A stretch of DNA of 64,000 nt from Stutzerimonas decontaminans (GTDB lineage Bacteria; Pseudomonadota; Gammaproteobacteria; Pseudomonadales; Pseudomonadaceae). Every line of letters starts with the position of its first letter. Within the stretch, counting starts at the first letter, position 1. Under the pieces are notes generated by a model. That model was not told the DNA's origin, ran no database searches, and saw only the letters and a program-made list of their open reading frames with translations. Location of the stretch: the NCBI RefSeq assembly GCF_000661915.1, contig NZ_CP007509.1, forward strand, positions 2,931,501 through 2,995,500. The letters are read 5' to 3'. Positions 49,948-58,529 of this stretch are shown here, in pieces. The position numbers and the translations under genes were made by a program.

Positions 49948-50327
49948 CCCCGCCTGCGCGACGTGCTTCGTGGCTGCAACTGATCCAGCGCGGCGGAGTG
50001 CTGCCTTGCCCAGTCATAGATCAGTTCGATGGGCTCGACCATCAGTTGCCCCAGCGGCGAAAGCGCATAGCTCACCGCCGGCGGAACCGAATCGAGAGTG
50101 CGGCGTTCGATCAGGCCGCTTTGCTCCAGTTCGCGAAGCGTCTGGATCAGCATTTTCTTGGAGATGCCAGGCAGGCTGCGATGCAACGCGCCGCTACGGG
50201 CTGTGCCTCCATGCCGGGCATGCAGCGTGTGCAGAATCATGCTGGTCCACTTGGTGGAGAAGAGTTCGAGCACGCGTCTCGGCGCGCAGTCTTCGCGCCA
50301 TTGTTCTTCGTCAGAGCCCGGTTGCAT
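49944..50327 (-). CDS. HxlR-family transcriptional regulator
   Basis: The 127-aa protein has the HxlR winged helix: VLELFSTKWTSMILHTL, RSLPGISKKMLIQTLRELEQSGLIER and VSYALSPLGQ. An Arg-rich tail (QPRSTSRRRG) ends it. It is divergent from the SDR pseudogene with 88 bp between, and likely repressed it. Confidence 0.9.
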   Translation of the reverse strand: MQPGSDEEQWREDCAPRRVLELFSTKWTSMILHTLHARHGGTARSGALHRSLPGISKKMLIQTLRELEQSGLIERRTLDSVPPAVSYALSPLGQLMVEPIELIYDWARQHSAALDQLQPRSTSRRRG

Positions 50328-50337
50328 GGGGGATGGT

Positions 50338-50364
50338 CACCATTTGGTGCCGACTTGGATCGGC
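50338..50364. promoter_or_regulatory. Paired inverted repeats between HxlR and SDR genes
   Basis: CACCA-TT-TGGTG (50338-50349) is followed, sharing one base, by GCCGA-N6-TCGGC (50349-50364). Position and symmetry suit an HxlR operator. Confidence 0.4.
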
Positions 50365-50415
50365 ATTTTCGAGTGGGTAAGGTGCAGGCCTGTTTCGCTT
50401 TGTGGGGGTCTGCAC

Positions 50416-51474
50416 ATGACAAATCAAGCACTGGTGGTCGGCGCGAGCGGCATTGTCGGCAGCGCGCTGTCGCGCCTGCTGGCCGATGAAGGCTGGAAGG
50501 TCGCCGGGTTGGCTCGCCGGCCGAATACCGACGCGGGCGTCACGCCGATCAGCGCGGTTCTGCTGGACCCGAAGGCCCTCGCCGCGGCGCTGACTGGCGT
50601 TTCACCCACGCATATCTTCCTCACCACCTGGGCGCGCCAGGCCAGCGAGGCGGAGAATATCCGCGTCAACGCGCAGATGGTACGCAACCTGCTCGAAGCC
50701 GTCCGGCCGGCTGGCGCGGTTCGCCATGTGGCGCTGGTCACCGGCCTCAAGCACTACCTCGGTCCGTTCGAAGCCTACGGCAAGGGTGCGTTACCGCAGA
50801 CGCCGTTCCGCGAGGAGCAGGGGCGGCTCGATGTCGAGAACTTTTACTACGCCCAGGAAGATGAGCTGTTCGCCGCGGCGGAGCGCGATGGCTTCAGCTG
50901 GAGCGTGCATCGCCCGCACACCGTCACCGGCGTCGCGGTCGGCAACGCCATGAACATGGCCACCACGCTGGCCGTGTATGCCTCCATCTGCCGCCACACG
51001 GGGCGGCCCTTCCGCTTTCCGGGCTCGGACGTGCAATGGCACAGCCTGACCGACATGACCGACGCCGGCCAGCTCGCCCGGCACCTGCGCTGGGCCGCCA
51101 GCACGCCGGCAGCCGCCAACCAGGCCTTCAATGTCGTCAATGGTGATGTGTTCCGCTGGAAATGGATGTGGTCGCGCATTGCCGAGTGGTTCGGCATCGA
51201 CGCTGCGCCGCTCGATGGCCCGGCCCCGCTGGAGCAGCAGATGGCGGGCGACGCGGACATCTGAAACGACATGACCAAGCAGTTCGGTCTCGCCGAGGCG
51301 GACATCGGCAAGCTCGTCTCGCCGTGGCACACCGATGCCGATCTCGGCCGCCCGATCGAGGTGGTGACGGACATGTCGAAGAGTCGCAAGCTCGGTTTTC
51401 TGGATTATCAGGCCAGCGACGAGGCGTTCTTCGAGGTGTTCGCCAGGCTGCGGGCGAGCAAGCTGATTCCCTGA
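50416..51474 (+). pseudogene. SDR/PRISE-like NAD(P)-dependent reductase, interrupted by in-frame TGA
   Basis: The first part (282 aa) has the Rossmann motif VVGASGIVGSALSRLL and the SDR region THIFLTTWARQASEAENIRVN. It continues through HRPHTVTGVAVGNAMNMATTLAVYAS to MAGDADI, then TGA at 51262-51264. In the same frame NDMTKQFGLAEADIGKLVSPWHTD.. continues to 51474, giving a 352-codon gene, the normal length of PRISE enzymes. Relatives have Trp at this place (IW.DMT), so one G-to-A change (TGG to TGA) explains it. The visible protein lacks the last 70 residues and may be inactive, unless this is a sequence error. Confidence 0.8.
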
Positions 51475-51546
51475 GCCGGCGATCCGAGCCGTCATCGGAC
51501 TGGACACTCCCGTATACTCGCGCGTTTTCCGCGCGAGTCCACTTCC

Positions 51547-52014
51547 GTGAGCAACAAACGCTATGCCTGCATTGGCCTGAGCAACCCGAAATCGCCGTCC
51601 AACGTGGGGGCGATCATGCGTGCCGCAGGCTGCTATGGCGCCGCTTCGGTGTTCTACACCGGCACCCGCTACGACCGCGCCAAGGACTTCGTCACCGATA
51701 CCAAGAAGGTCCACCAGGACATTCCGCTGATCAACATCGACGACCTGCGCAAGATCCTCCCGCTCGGCTGCGTGCCGGTTGCCGTGGAGCTGGTCGAAGG
51801 TGCCCGCTCGCTGCCGGAGTACACCCACCCGGACCGTGCGCTGTACATCTTCGGTGCAGAGGACGGCTCGCTGAGCAAGGAAATCCGCGACTGGTGCGAG
51901 GATGTGGTGTACATCCCCACCAATGGCTGCATGAACCTCGCCGCGACGGTGAACGTGGTGCTCTACGACCGCCTGGCCAAGGGCAACAACACCCGCTCAG
52001 GGCCGCAGTTCTGA
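51547..52014 (+). CDS. SPOUT (TrmH/SpoU-type) RNA methyltransferase
   Basis: A 155-aa knotted methyltransferase with SNPKSPSNVGAIMRAA (residues 12-27), LYIFGAEDGSLSKEI and the SAM-binding IPTNGCMNLAATVNVVLYD (about 123-141). These are the three SpoU motifs. It starts at GTG. The RNA target cannot be read from sequence. Confidence 0.88.
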   Translation: MSNKRYACIGLSNPKSPSNVGAIMRAAGCYGAASVFYTGTRYDRAKDFVTDTKKVHQDIPLINIDDLRKILPLGCVPVAVELVEGARSLPEYTHPDRALYIFGAEDGSLSKEIRDWCEDVVYIPTNGCMNLAATVNVVLYDRLAKGNNTRSGPQF

Positions 52015-52140
52015 TCGAACGATGGATGCGCCGCGTGGACAACGCTTCGCTTGTTCGCTGAAGATGGCGACGCTCGACTCAAGCGTCGCTGGCGACATTG
52101 AATCCGGCGACTTCCGCATCCTCGACTTCAAGAGCACAGC

Positions 52141-52563
52141 ATGAAAGCACTTCCGATCCTGGGCGTTGCCCTCGCCCTCTTGGTCCCCTCGGCCTACGCC
52201 GAGGAACTGCATGTCACACTCAACGGCGTTCAGCACGACAACGGCAAGGTAGCCGTGGCGGTTTATTCCAGCCCGAAGACCTTCCGCAAGGACAACCAGG
52301 CGTTCGCCGCGCAGAAGGCCGACGCCGAGCAAGGCGCCGTGACCCTGGTGTTCAAGGACGTACCGCCCGGGCGCTACGCGGTGCTGGCCTACCATGACGA
52401 GAACGACAACGGCGAGATGGACCGCCGCTTCGGCATGATCCCAACGGAAGGCTATGGGCTGTCGAACAATCCCAAGGTGATGGGCCCGCCGTCCTTCGAG
52501 GACAGCGCATTCGAGGTCAGCGCAGGCGAACCCACCCGGGTCACGCTGGAGATGCGCTACTAA
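52141..52563 (+). CDS. DUF2141 domain periplasmic protein
   Basis: A 140-aa protein with a signal peptide (residues 1-20, ending AYA) and the DUF2141 beta-sandwich pattern: NGKVAVAVYSSPKTF, VTLVFKDVPPGRYAVLAYHDENDNGEMD, and PTEGYGLSNNP. Function unknown. Probably secreted to the periplasm. Confidence 0.88.
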   Translation: MKALPILGVALALLVPSAYAEELHVTLNGVQHDNGKVAVAVYSSPKTFRKDNQAFAAQKADAEQGAVTLVFKDVPPGRYAVLAYHDENDNGEMDRRFGMIPTEGYGLSNNPKVMGPPSFEDSAFEVSAGEPTRVTLEMRY

Positions 52564-52642
52564 CGAAACAACCCGGGAAACCGCGTGGAAAAGGCTTCGC
52601 CGTCTTCCACCCTATCGACGCCATCCACGTCCGCGGCTGAAC

Positions 52643-52891
52643 TCAGCGGCAGTTGCCGGCACAGCCGCCGCGGGCACAGGCCGGCGCTTCCGGATTCTTC
52701 AATACGCGGCTGTTGACCACCCCGGCAGCCGTCATCAGTTTGGTCACCGGCGCGTCGTCCGGAATGTTCGAATCTTCGGCCAGCGCGCCGGCTGCGCGCA
52801 GTTCGCCCCAGGTTTTCGGCCGTAGCGCCATGGCATGGCGAACTTCATAAACCTGACCGTTGGCTTCGCAACGGTAGTCGTAGGTCGGCAT
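52643..52891 (-). CDS. Small zinc-ribbon (FmdB-like) protein
   Basis: The 82-aa product starts MPTYDYRCEANGQVYEV, the FmdB-type opening. It ends in a cysteine cluster ACARGGCAGNC that can supply zinc or cluster ligands. ATG 52891 has AGAGGAAT upstream. Function of the family is not established. Confidence 0.8.
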   Translation of the reverse strand: MPTYDYRCEANGQVYEVRHAMALRPKTWGELRAAGALAEDSNIPDDAPVTKLMTAAGVVNSRVLKNPEAPACARGGCAGNCR

Positions 52892-53032
52892 GGTATTCCT
52901 CTCGTGATGATTCGGTGCCGGCAGCCCGTGCGGACAGCCGCGGACTGTGTGCTGCACACGGGGCGTATTGTAAGAGCACTGTGCTTTTCAGCAGCGTCGT
53001 GAGCGGCTACGGAAACCGCCGGCACGTATTGG

Positions 53033-53161
53033 CTATGCCGATTTCATCATCACCAGCGCGAAACCCACCACGATGCCAGCCAGGGCAATCAGCCAGCCGA
53101 TGCGATGGGCGCGGTTCTTCTGGGCTTGGCGGACGGGGTCTACGGGCTTTTTCTTTCTCAC
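53033..53161 (-). CDS. Small membrane protein, 42 aa
   Basis: From GTG 53161 (AGGTGA 5-7 bp upstream) the frame reads a basic head (RKKKPVDPVRQAQKNRAHR), then one membrane helix (IGWLIALAGIVVGFALVMM) and KSA. Positive-inside topology and the ribosome site support it. No family was recognised. Confidence 0.6.
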   Translation of the reverse strand: MRKKKPVDPVRQAQKNRAHRIGWLIALAGIVVGFALVMMKSA

Positions 53162-53295
53162 GATTCACCTGGCTCTGGAAAACACGCTGCTGCCGCTTGG
53201 CGCTCACGCCTCTCGGCGCAGCGCGCCTTTTTAGGCCGGGCGGGTCGAATTGTCCAGTGGATGAACATTCACGCGAGGTCACGCCTGGCCGGCGT

Positions 53296-53445
53296 CTAGC
53301 CGAGCGGGCTCTGATCGGCTTCCGGTTGGTCTTTCGAATCAGTACCTGAATCGGCATCGCTCTCGCCCGAATCCGGCACATCGCCGTACTCGTCGTAATC
53401 CGGCGGGGTCAGGCCATCCTTGCGTGGGTCGTCTGGATCGATCAT
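53296..53445 (-). CDS. Small acidic protein, 49 aa
   Basis: ATG 53445 with AGAGGA upstream opens MIDPDDPRKDGLTPPDYDEY. The rest is Asp/Glu/Ser-rich and disordered (DVPDSGESDADSG). Similar small acidic ORFs are common in pseudomonads as I recall. Role unknown. Confidence 0.55.
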   Translation of the reverse strand: MIDPDDPRKDGLTPPDYDEYGDVPDSGESDADSGTDSKDQPEADQSPLG

Positions 53446-53576
53446 GGCAGCTGTCCTCTGGCAACAATGGGCGTTGGTGACTCTGCCTTGGAACCCCGGG
53501 GTAGACCGGGCGTTTCGTCAGCGCCGTACATCTCGATGTGCGGTCCGTACGCCCCGAGTCGCGCAACACCGCGGAC

Positions 53577-53978
53577 CTAGGGCCGACGCACCCCGGTCAG
53601 GGTTTCGATGATGCGGCACTCGCGGACCGACGATTCGCTGCAGCCCGCCAGGCGCTGCAGCTCCGCTTCGAGCCGCTGCAGGTCGGCGATACGCTGGCGC
53701 ACTTCGACCAGATGCGTCTGCACCAGGCGATCGACATCGGTGCAGGCATGCTCCGGCTGGTCGGCCAGCTCGACCATGGTGCGGATCTCGTCGAGGGAAA
53801 ACCCCAGCTCCCGCCCACGCTTGATGAAACGCAGCCGCGCGGCGTCCTGCTCGCTGAACGTGCGATAGCCGGATTCGGTGCGCGACGGTGCCGCCAGCAG
53901 CCCGATACGCTCGTAATAGCGGATGGTCTCCACGTTCACTGCCGTGGCCTTGCTGAGTTTGCCGATGGTGAGTGGCAT
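53577..53978 (-). CDS. MerR-family metal-responsive regulator (ZntR/CadR-like)
   Basis: The 133-aa protein has the MerR HTH (LTIGKLSKATAVNVETIRYYERIGLL, residues 3-28). After the dimer helix comes a metal loop with Cys at about 79 (HAC) and Cys112/119 (CSESSVREC). This matches ZntR/CadR-type sensors of Zn, Cd or Pb. It is divergent from the cation efflux gene, and a MerR operator lies between. Confidence 0.9.
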   Translation of the reverse strand: MPLTIGKLSKATAVNVETIRYYERIGLLAAPSRTESGYRTFSEQDAARLRFIKRGRELGFSLDEIRTMVELADQPEHACTDVDRLVQTHLVEVRQRIADLQRLEAELQRLAGCSESSVRECRIIETLTGVRRP

Positions 53979-53981
53979 CGC

Positions 53982-54012
53982 TTGACCCTGTAGTCGCTAC
54001 AGGGTTTAGCGT
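53982..54012 (+). promoter_or_regulatory. MerR-type promoter/operator of the cation efflux gene
   Basis: TTGACC (-35, 53982-53987) and TAGCGT (-10, 54007-54012) are 19 bp apart, the over-long spacer MerR proteins untwist. The operator is ACCCTGTAG-TCG-CTACAGGGT (53985-54005), a perfect 9+9 palindrome placed in that spacer. It is nearly the known ZntR/CadR-type site. Confidence 0.9.
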
Positions 54013-54040
54013 AGCGCCATCGACAACTGGAGGCGATGTC

Positions 54041-54688
54041 ATGGCGGGAAATTGTTGCAGCGGCGGCTGCGCCACCACGGCGGCACGCGGACGCTATCGG
54101 CGCATTCTTTGGATTGCGCTGCTGATCAATCTGGCGATGTTCGGTGTCGAGATCGGCGCGGGTGTGCGCTCGGGGTCGGTATCGCTGCTTGCCGACTCGC
54201 TGGATTTCTTCGGCGATGCGGCCAACTACGGCGTCAGCCTGTTCGTGCTGGGCCTGGGCGTGGTGATGCGGGCGCGGGCGTCGCTGGCCAAGGCGCTGAC
54301 GATGGGCCTGTTCGGCATATTCATTCTGGTGGTCGCCATCGGCAATTTCGTCGAAGGCAGCGTTCCACATGCCTCGACCATGGGAGTCGTCGGTGTGATC
54401 GCGCTGCTGGCCAATATCGCGGTGGCCGCCATGCTCTATGCCTACCGCGAAGGCGACAGCAACATGCGCAGCGTCTGGCTATGCAGCCGCAACGATGCGC
54501 TCGGCAACGTCGCCGTCATGCTGGCAGCGCTCGGCGTGTTCGGCACCGGCGCTGGATGGCCCGACCTGATCGTGGCGACGATCATGGCGTTGCTCTCCAT
54601 CAGCGCGGCGGTGCAGATCACCCGCCATGCCTTGCAAGAGCTGCGATCCGAACGGGTGGCGGTCAGCGATGTGGAGCGACGCGCGTGA
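54041..54688 (+). CDS. Cation diffusion facilitator-type efflux transporter
   Basis: The 215-aa membrane protein has about six helices. Metal-site acids are in helix 2 (ADSLDFFGDAAN) and a polar counterpart in helix 5 (SRNDALGNVAV). The N-terminal motif NCCSGGC could hand metal to the pore. It lacks the usual C-terminal cytoplasmic domain. With the adjacent MerR operator it forms a Zn/Cd-type resistance unit; the metal itself is inferred. ATG 54041 follows CTGGAGGCGATGTC. Confidence 0.88.
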   Translation: MAGNCCSGGCATTAARGRYRRILWIALLINLAMFGVEIGAGVRSGSVSLLADSLDFFGDAANYGVSLFVLGLGVVMRARASLAKALTMGLFGIFILVVAIGNFVEGSVPHASTMGVVGVIALLANIAVAAMLYAYREGDSNMRSVWLCSRNDALGNVAVMLAALGVFGTGAGWPDLIVATIMALLSISAAVQITRHALQELRSERVAVSDVERRA

Positions 54689-54706
54689 TACCGCGGCCAC
54701 GCGCGA

Positions 54707-56659
54707 CTAGGCTTGGCCGCGATTGCGAGCGCGCTCGGTGAGAAACGCCACCGGCGCCGTGCCATCGGCATTCAACTGATAGATCTCACGCGGCCTGCCC
54801 TGCTCGTCGAGCACCAGCAGGCCGATACCCGAGCCGTTCCATAGCCGTTCGCCGGCGTTACTGCGGTCCGGCACGCGCGGCACGACTTCCAGCCGACGGC
54901 GCTTGGTCAGCCAGTTCAGTGGCGACCAGGGCGCGTAGAACCAGCGATTGAGGCGGTCGAACCAGTCCAGCAGGCGCCGCGGAAACTCGTTCTTCACGCC
55001 GCTGCTGGTGATCTGCCATAGCTGGGGCGCCGTATCGCGCCCGCGAATGTGCACCTCGTAGACAAAGGAGTAATGCACGTCGCCGGACAGCACCACGTAG
55101 TTACCCGGCGTTCGCGTATGGCGAAAGATATTCATCATCACGTGGGCGGCGCCGCGATGGGCCATCCAGTTCTCCGCATCCACCAGCAGCGGCTGGCCAG
55201 CCCAGCTGAACACCCGTTGTACCGCCTCGATCAGCTTGACGCCGAACATCGGTGCCGGCGAGACGATCAGCACCGACGGTTTGTCGAGAATGTTCTGCTG
55301 GAATTCGCTCAGCGCCTCCCAGTCCATCAGGCCGGACGGTCGACTGAGGTTGCGCTCGGTGCGCCAGCGCCGGGTGCGTGTGTCCAGCACCACCAGCGGC
55401 GGATCGGTAGGCAGCTCGTAGCCCCAACCGCCGAGCCTGAACAGCGTATCGATCAGCTGATCCTGCGCCGCGCAATCCAGCCAGCCGTCGCTGGCCGTCG
55501 CCAGCAGCTCATGGAGCGGCGGCAGTAACTCGGCGAAACGCGTCGGATCGTTGCCCCAGGCCTGGCACAGCAGATAGGCGATCAGCGCATTGCCAATGAT
55601 GCGCCGTGACAGCGGATGGCCGTAGGCGGTTTCCTCCCAGCGCGCAGAGAGGTTCCAGTCGTCGGTGATGTCGTGGTCGTCAAAGATCATCAGCGACGGC
55701 ACATGAGCCAAGGCGCGGGCCACCTTCGGCAGTCCCGCGATGAACCCTTGCAGGCACGCTTCTTCACTGCGGTAACGCTCGGCCTCGGCTGGCTCCAGCG
55801 CGGGCATCTGCGGGGCGATCAGCGACCAGGGCGTCGGCGACCAGACGAGCACGTACATCGCCATGACCTCGCCCAGGCTGATCAGATGGTTCTGCCCGTT
55901 GGCGGTGGTGAACACCGGCTTTTCCACGCCACCGAAGAAGCGCTCGCGCAACGCGTCGTTGGACTTGAATGCGGGCAACAGCTGCTCGCGACGGTAATAG
56001 CTGGCCGGATGGGTCATCAGCTCATCGCTATTGTTCACCACCGCGCCTTCGAGCTGTTCGCCATAAAGCCCGAGCCGGCGTACCAATGCATGGATCGCCA
56101 CCAGCATCGGCCCGGCGACATCGTCGGCATAGACCTGATCGCCAGTCATCAGCAGCACGGCCGGGCGTTCGGCCGGCTTGTCCTGCGCGTCAGCCAACAG
56201 TTCGTCGACACACAACAGCCCGTCAGCCGCTGCGTGGTGCGGCTTGCGGCAGGAACCATGGAGTACGCGATCAAGGCGCGGCTTGATGACGAAGCTCGGC
56301 CGCGTTGCGCCGCCGTAAAGCAGATGCGGCGCCCAGTCGGCGATGCCCCGCTCTGCCGCACCGTCCTGGATGCGCAGGTCGTATTCGATCAGGCAATCGG
56401 TTGGCAGCGGTGCGTCAGGCACGAACTCGATTAGATGCAATACCGCGTGCTTGCCGATCGGCAGGCGCTGGCAGCTCAGCTCATCGAGCGACACATGTAG
56501 CTGCAGTCCGACCGCAGGGCTTTCGAGAATCAGCGACAGCTCGAGCGGCCGTGAGCCGACCAGCCAGAACGTCACAAGGCCAGGCTCGAGACGCCGCAAT
56601 AGCGGGCCCGCCAGTACGGCGGGCAGTTGCTCGGGGGTAGGGATATCGGTCAAGGGCAA
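54707..56659 (-). CDS. PhoD-like alkaline phosphatase family protein
   Basis: The 650-aa protein has metal-binding motifs of the calcineurin-like PhoD fold: LMTGDQVYADD (about 170-180), IFDDHDITDDWN and LSGDVHYSFVYEV. No signal peptide is seen, in contrast to secreted PhoD, so it may be cytosolic. Its substrate is a phosphodiester or monoester of unknown nature. Confidence 0.85.
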   Translation of the reverse strand: MPLTDIPTPEQLPAVLAGPLLRRLEPGLVTFWLVGSRPLELSLILESPAVGLQLHVSLDELSCQRLPIGKHAVLHLIEFVPDAPLPTDCLIEYDLRIQDGAAERGIADWAPHLLYGGATRPSFVIKPRLDRVLHGSCRKPHHAAADGLLCVDELLADAQDKPAERPAVLLMTGDQVYADDVAGPMLVAIHALVRRLGLYGEQLEGAVVNNSDELMTHPASYYRREQLLPAFKSNDALRERFFGGVEKPVFTTANGQNHLISLGEVMAMYVLVWSPTPWSLIAPQMPALEPAEAERYRSEEACLQGFIAGLPKVARALAHVPSLMIFDDHDITDDWNLSARWEETAYGHPLSRRIIGNALIAYLLCQAWGNDPTRFAELLPPLHELLATASDGWLDCAAQDQLIDTLFRLGGWGYELPTDPPLVVLDTRTRRWRTERNLSRPSGLMDWEALSEFQQNILDKPSVLIVSPAPMFGVKLIEAVQRVFSWAGQPLLVDAENWMAHRGAAHVMMNIFRHTRTPGNYVVLSGDVHYSFVYEVHIRGRDTAPQLWQITSSGVKNEFPRRLLDWFDRLNRWFYAPWSPLNWLTKRRRLEVVPRVPDRSNAGERLWNGSGIGLLVLDEQGRPREIYQLNADGTAPVAFLTERARNRGQA

Positions 56660-56758
56660 CCCTGGTGATGGGAACAGGTCTGTCTGACAGCGCGCTCGGC
56701 CGGATCGCTCAACAATCCAGCCAACGCTGGCTTTGCGGGGTGGTCGATGAACGCTTGA

Positions 56759-57595
56759 TCAAGGCGCGCCGAACATCGCCGTCCAGTAGATGGCCGCGTC
56801 GCTCTGCGGATCGACCGCGTAGGCCGCGCCAAGCTCGCTGAACTGCGGATTCATCAGGTTCGCGCAATGCCCGGGGCTGGCCAGCCAGCCGTCCAGCACC
56901 TTGCGGGCAGTCGGCAGCGCCGCAGCAATGTTTTCGCCAACCTGCCTGCCGGTGTAACCGGCCAGCTCGGCGCGGTCGCCGGGAGTGCGGCCGTCTTCGC
57001 TCAGATGACTGAAGAAGTTGCCATTGGCCATGGCCCGGCTGTGGGCTTCGGCGGTGCTGCCCAGCGTCTCGTTCCAGCTGAGCGGCCCGGCTGCGGCGAA
57101 GTCCTGCTTACCGCAACGGCGGGCGGAGGCACGGGCCGCGTTGATCTGCTCCAGCAGTTTCTGCCCTTCGGCCTGCCAGTCACCCAGCCGACCATCGAGC
57201 AACGGCCGCGCCACCACGATGCGCCAGTCACGGCCGTCGCGGCTCACACCGATGTCGGCGAACTGCGGATCGAGGATCACCCGGCAGAAGCTTTCGCGCA
57301 GCGCCTGCATCGCAGCCTGGGAATCTCGCGGGCCGGACAAGGTGATTGCCTGCACCGTGACCATCGGATAGCCAACACGGGACAAGGCATCCTGCAGGTC
57401 ACCGACGGCGCCGACCGGCAGGTTCAGCCGCGAATCGGCCGTCAGCGGTGGCAGCTCTTCACTCGCCTTGTTGCCGCAGCGCTGTACTTCGCCACGGTAA
57501 GCGTTGATCGCATCGACCAGACGAGCCTCCTCGGCGGCTGCGACACCGGCAACGAACCACGTTGCGATCAGCAGGATGGATGACAGAACACGCAT
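56759..57595 (-). CDS. CAP-domain (SCP-like) secreted protein
   Basis: The 278-aa product begins with a signal peptide (cut after VAGVAA, about residue 20). The C-terminal half (about 160-278) is a CAP domain: HSRAMANGNFFSHLSEDGRTPGDRA, VGENIAAAL, then VLDGWLASPGHCANLMNP. The first half is a non-CAP region with LNLPVGAVGDLQDALSRVGY. ATG 57595 is preferred. Role unknown; CAP proteins are extracellular. Confidence 0.88.
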   Translation of the reverse strand: MRVLSSILLIATWFVAGVAAAEEARLVDAINAYRGEVQRCGNKASEELPPLTADSRLNLPVGAVGDLQDALSRVGYPMVTVQAITLSGPRDSQAAMQALRESFCRVILDPQFADIGVSRDGRDWRIVVARPLLDGRLGDWQAEGQKLLEQINAARASARRCGKQDFAAAGPLSWNETLGSTAEAHSRAMANGNFFSHLSEDGRTPGDRAELAGYTGRQVGENIAAALPTARKVLDGWLASPGHCANLMNPQFSELGAAYAVDPQSDAAIYWTAMFGAP

Positions 57596-57748
57596 GACAG
57601 TTCTCCAGCAATATCCCTGACGGAACGAAGCGCACCCGGCGCAGAAATGAAGCGCCATGGTGCGCGAGGCTGCCACGCTTGTCATCAGCGGGCCAGCATG
57701 TGGCCACTGGCTGTGCGCATCGCGCAGGCTTGGCTATGATCGAAAACC

Positions 57749-58150
57749 ATGAATAACCTGCCGCCGCTTCGCCAATCCTGCCCGCCCGGCACCTGTACCT
57801 GTCGGCGCGACGAGCTGCTGGAAACGCCCGGCGCCGACGTGCGCATTCTCATGCTGACCCGGCATGAGGAACGTCGCCTGCTCGAACGCCTGGAAAGCGT
57901 GCAGAGCCTGGACGATCTCGAACGCCTGCAGCAACGGATGTACGATCAGCTCGGCATCCGCATGACCGTCGCGCCCGGGCATAACGAGGTGCGCAGCATG
58001 CGCGGCATCGCCATCGAGTTCGCCGAGCAGCCCGGTCTCTGCCGCAAGACCCGCCCCGCCATCGCCGCCGCCGTACGCCGCGGGCTGGAGAAACAGCCGG
58101 AAATCGCCTGGCGCCTGCTCGATGCGTACGACCTGCTGGGTGGCCTCTGA
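57749..58150 (+). CDS. Conserved-looking hypothetical protein with Cys-rich N-terminus
   Basis: The 133-aa protein starts MNNLPPLRQSCPPGTCTCRRDELL; three cysteines in CPPGTCTC could hold metal. Amphipathic helices follow (HEERRLLERLESVQSLDDLERLQQRM). No signal peptide. I do not recognise the family. Confidence 0.7.
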   Translation: MNNLPPLRQSCPPGTCTCRRDELLETPGADVRILMLTRHEERRLLERLESVQSLDDLERLQQRMYDQLGIRMTVAPGHNEVRSMRGIAIEFAEQPGLCRKTRPAIAAAVRRGLEKQPEIAWRLLDAYDLLGGL

Positions 58151-58529
58151 CAGGGGCAACACAAGCCTCGCCCGAACCGGTCTCGCCCCCCTTGATTCGC
58201 CAGAGCCGGCATGCCGATCGCGCCTGAGGGCCAGGCGGCGAAGCACCGACAATAAAAGTGCCTATGCTGTATCGTGGAGCGATTGCTGCGACAGCATCCT
58301 TCCTGCAAGCGGCTCGGCCCATATGCCCTGCTGCTTTCATGGCTCGCCGATTCTTGGCGCCTCTGCTGACCGCCCTGCGGATCGGTGAAATGACGAGGCT
58401 GTACGGCGATTTGGCAGAAACCGGCAATCGGTTTCCCGTTGTTCCGAAAGCTTGCCGCCGTGGTTCCTCCCGACAGGAGCCGGCGCACTAACGCCTGTTC
58501 CCCTATCTCCGCTAGTCGGACAGGCGCTC
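58151..58529. other. 379-bp gap before the glucan synthase gene
   Basis: No convincing gene, hairpin with T-run, or strong promoter is seen. Short open frames on both strands lack ribosome sites and family character. Confidence 0.5.

Noticed and set aside
51262..51264. Selenocysteine codon in the SDR gene
   Set aside because: Relatives have Trp, not Cys, at this place, and no SECIS-like hairpin follows directly. A nonsense change is simpler.
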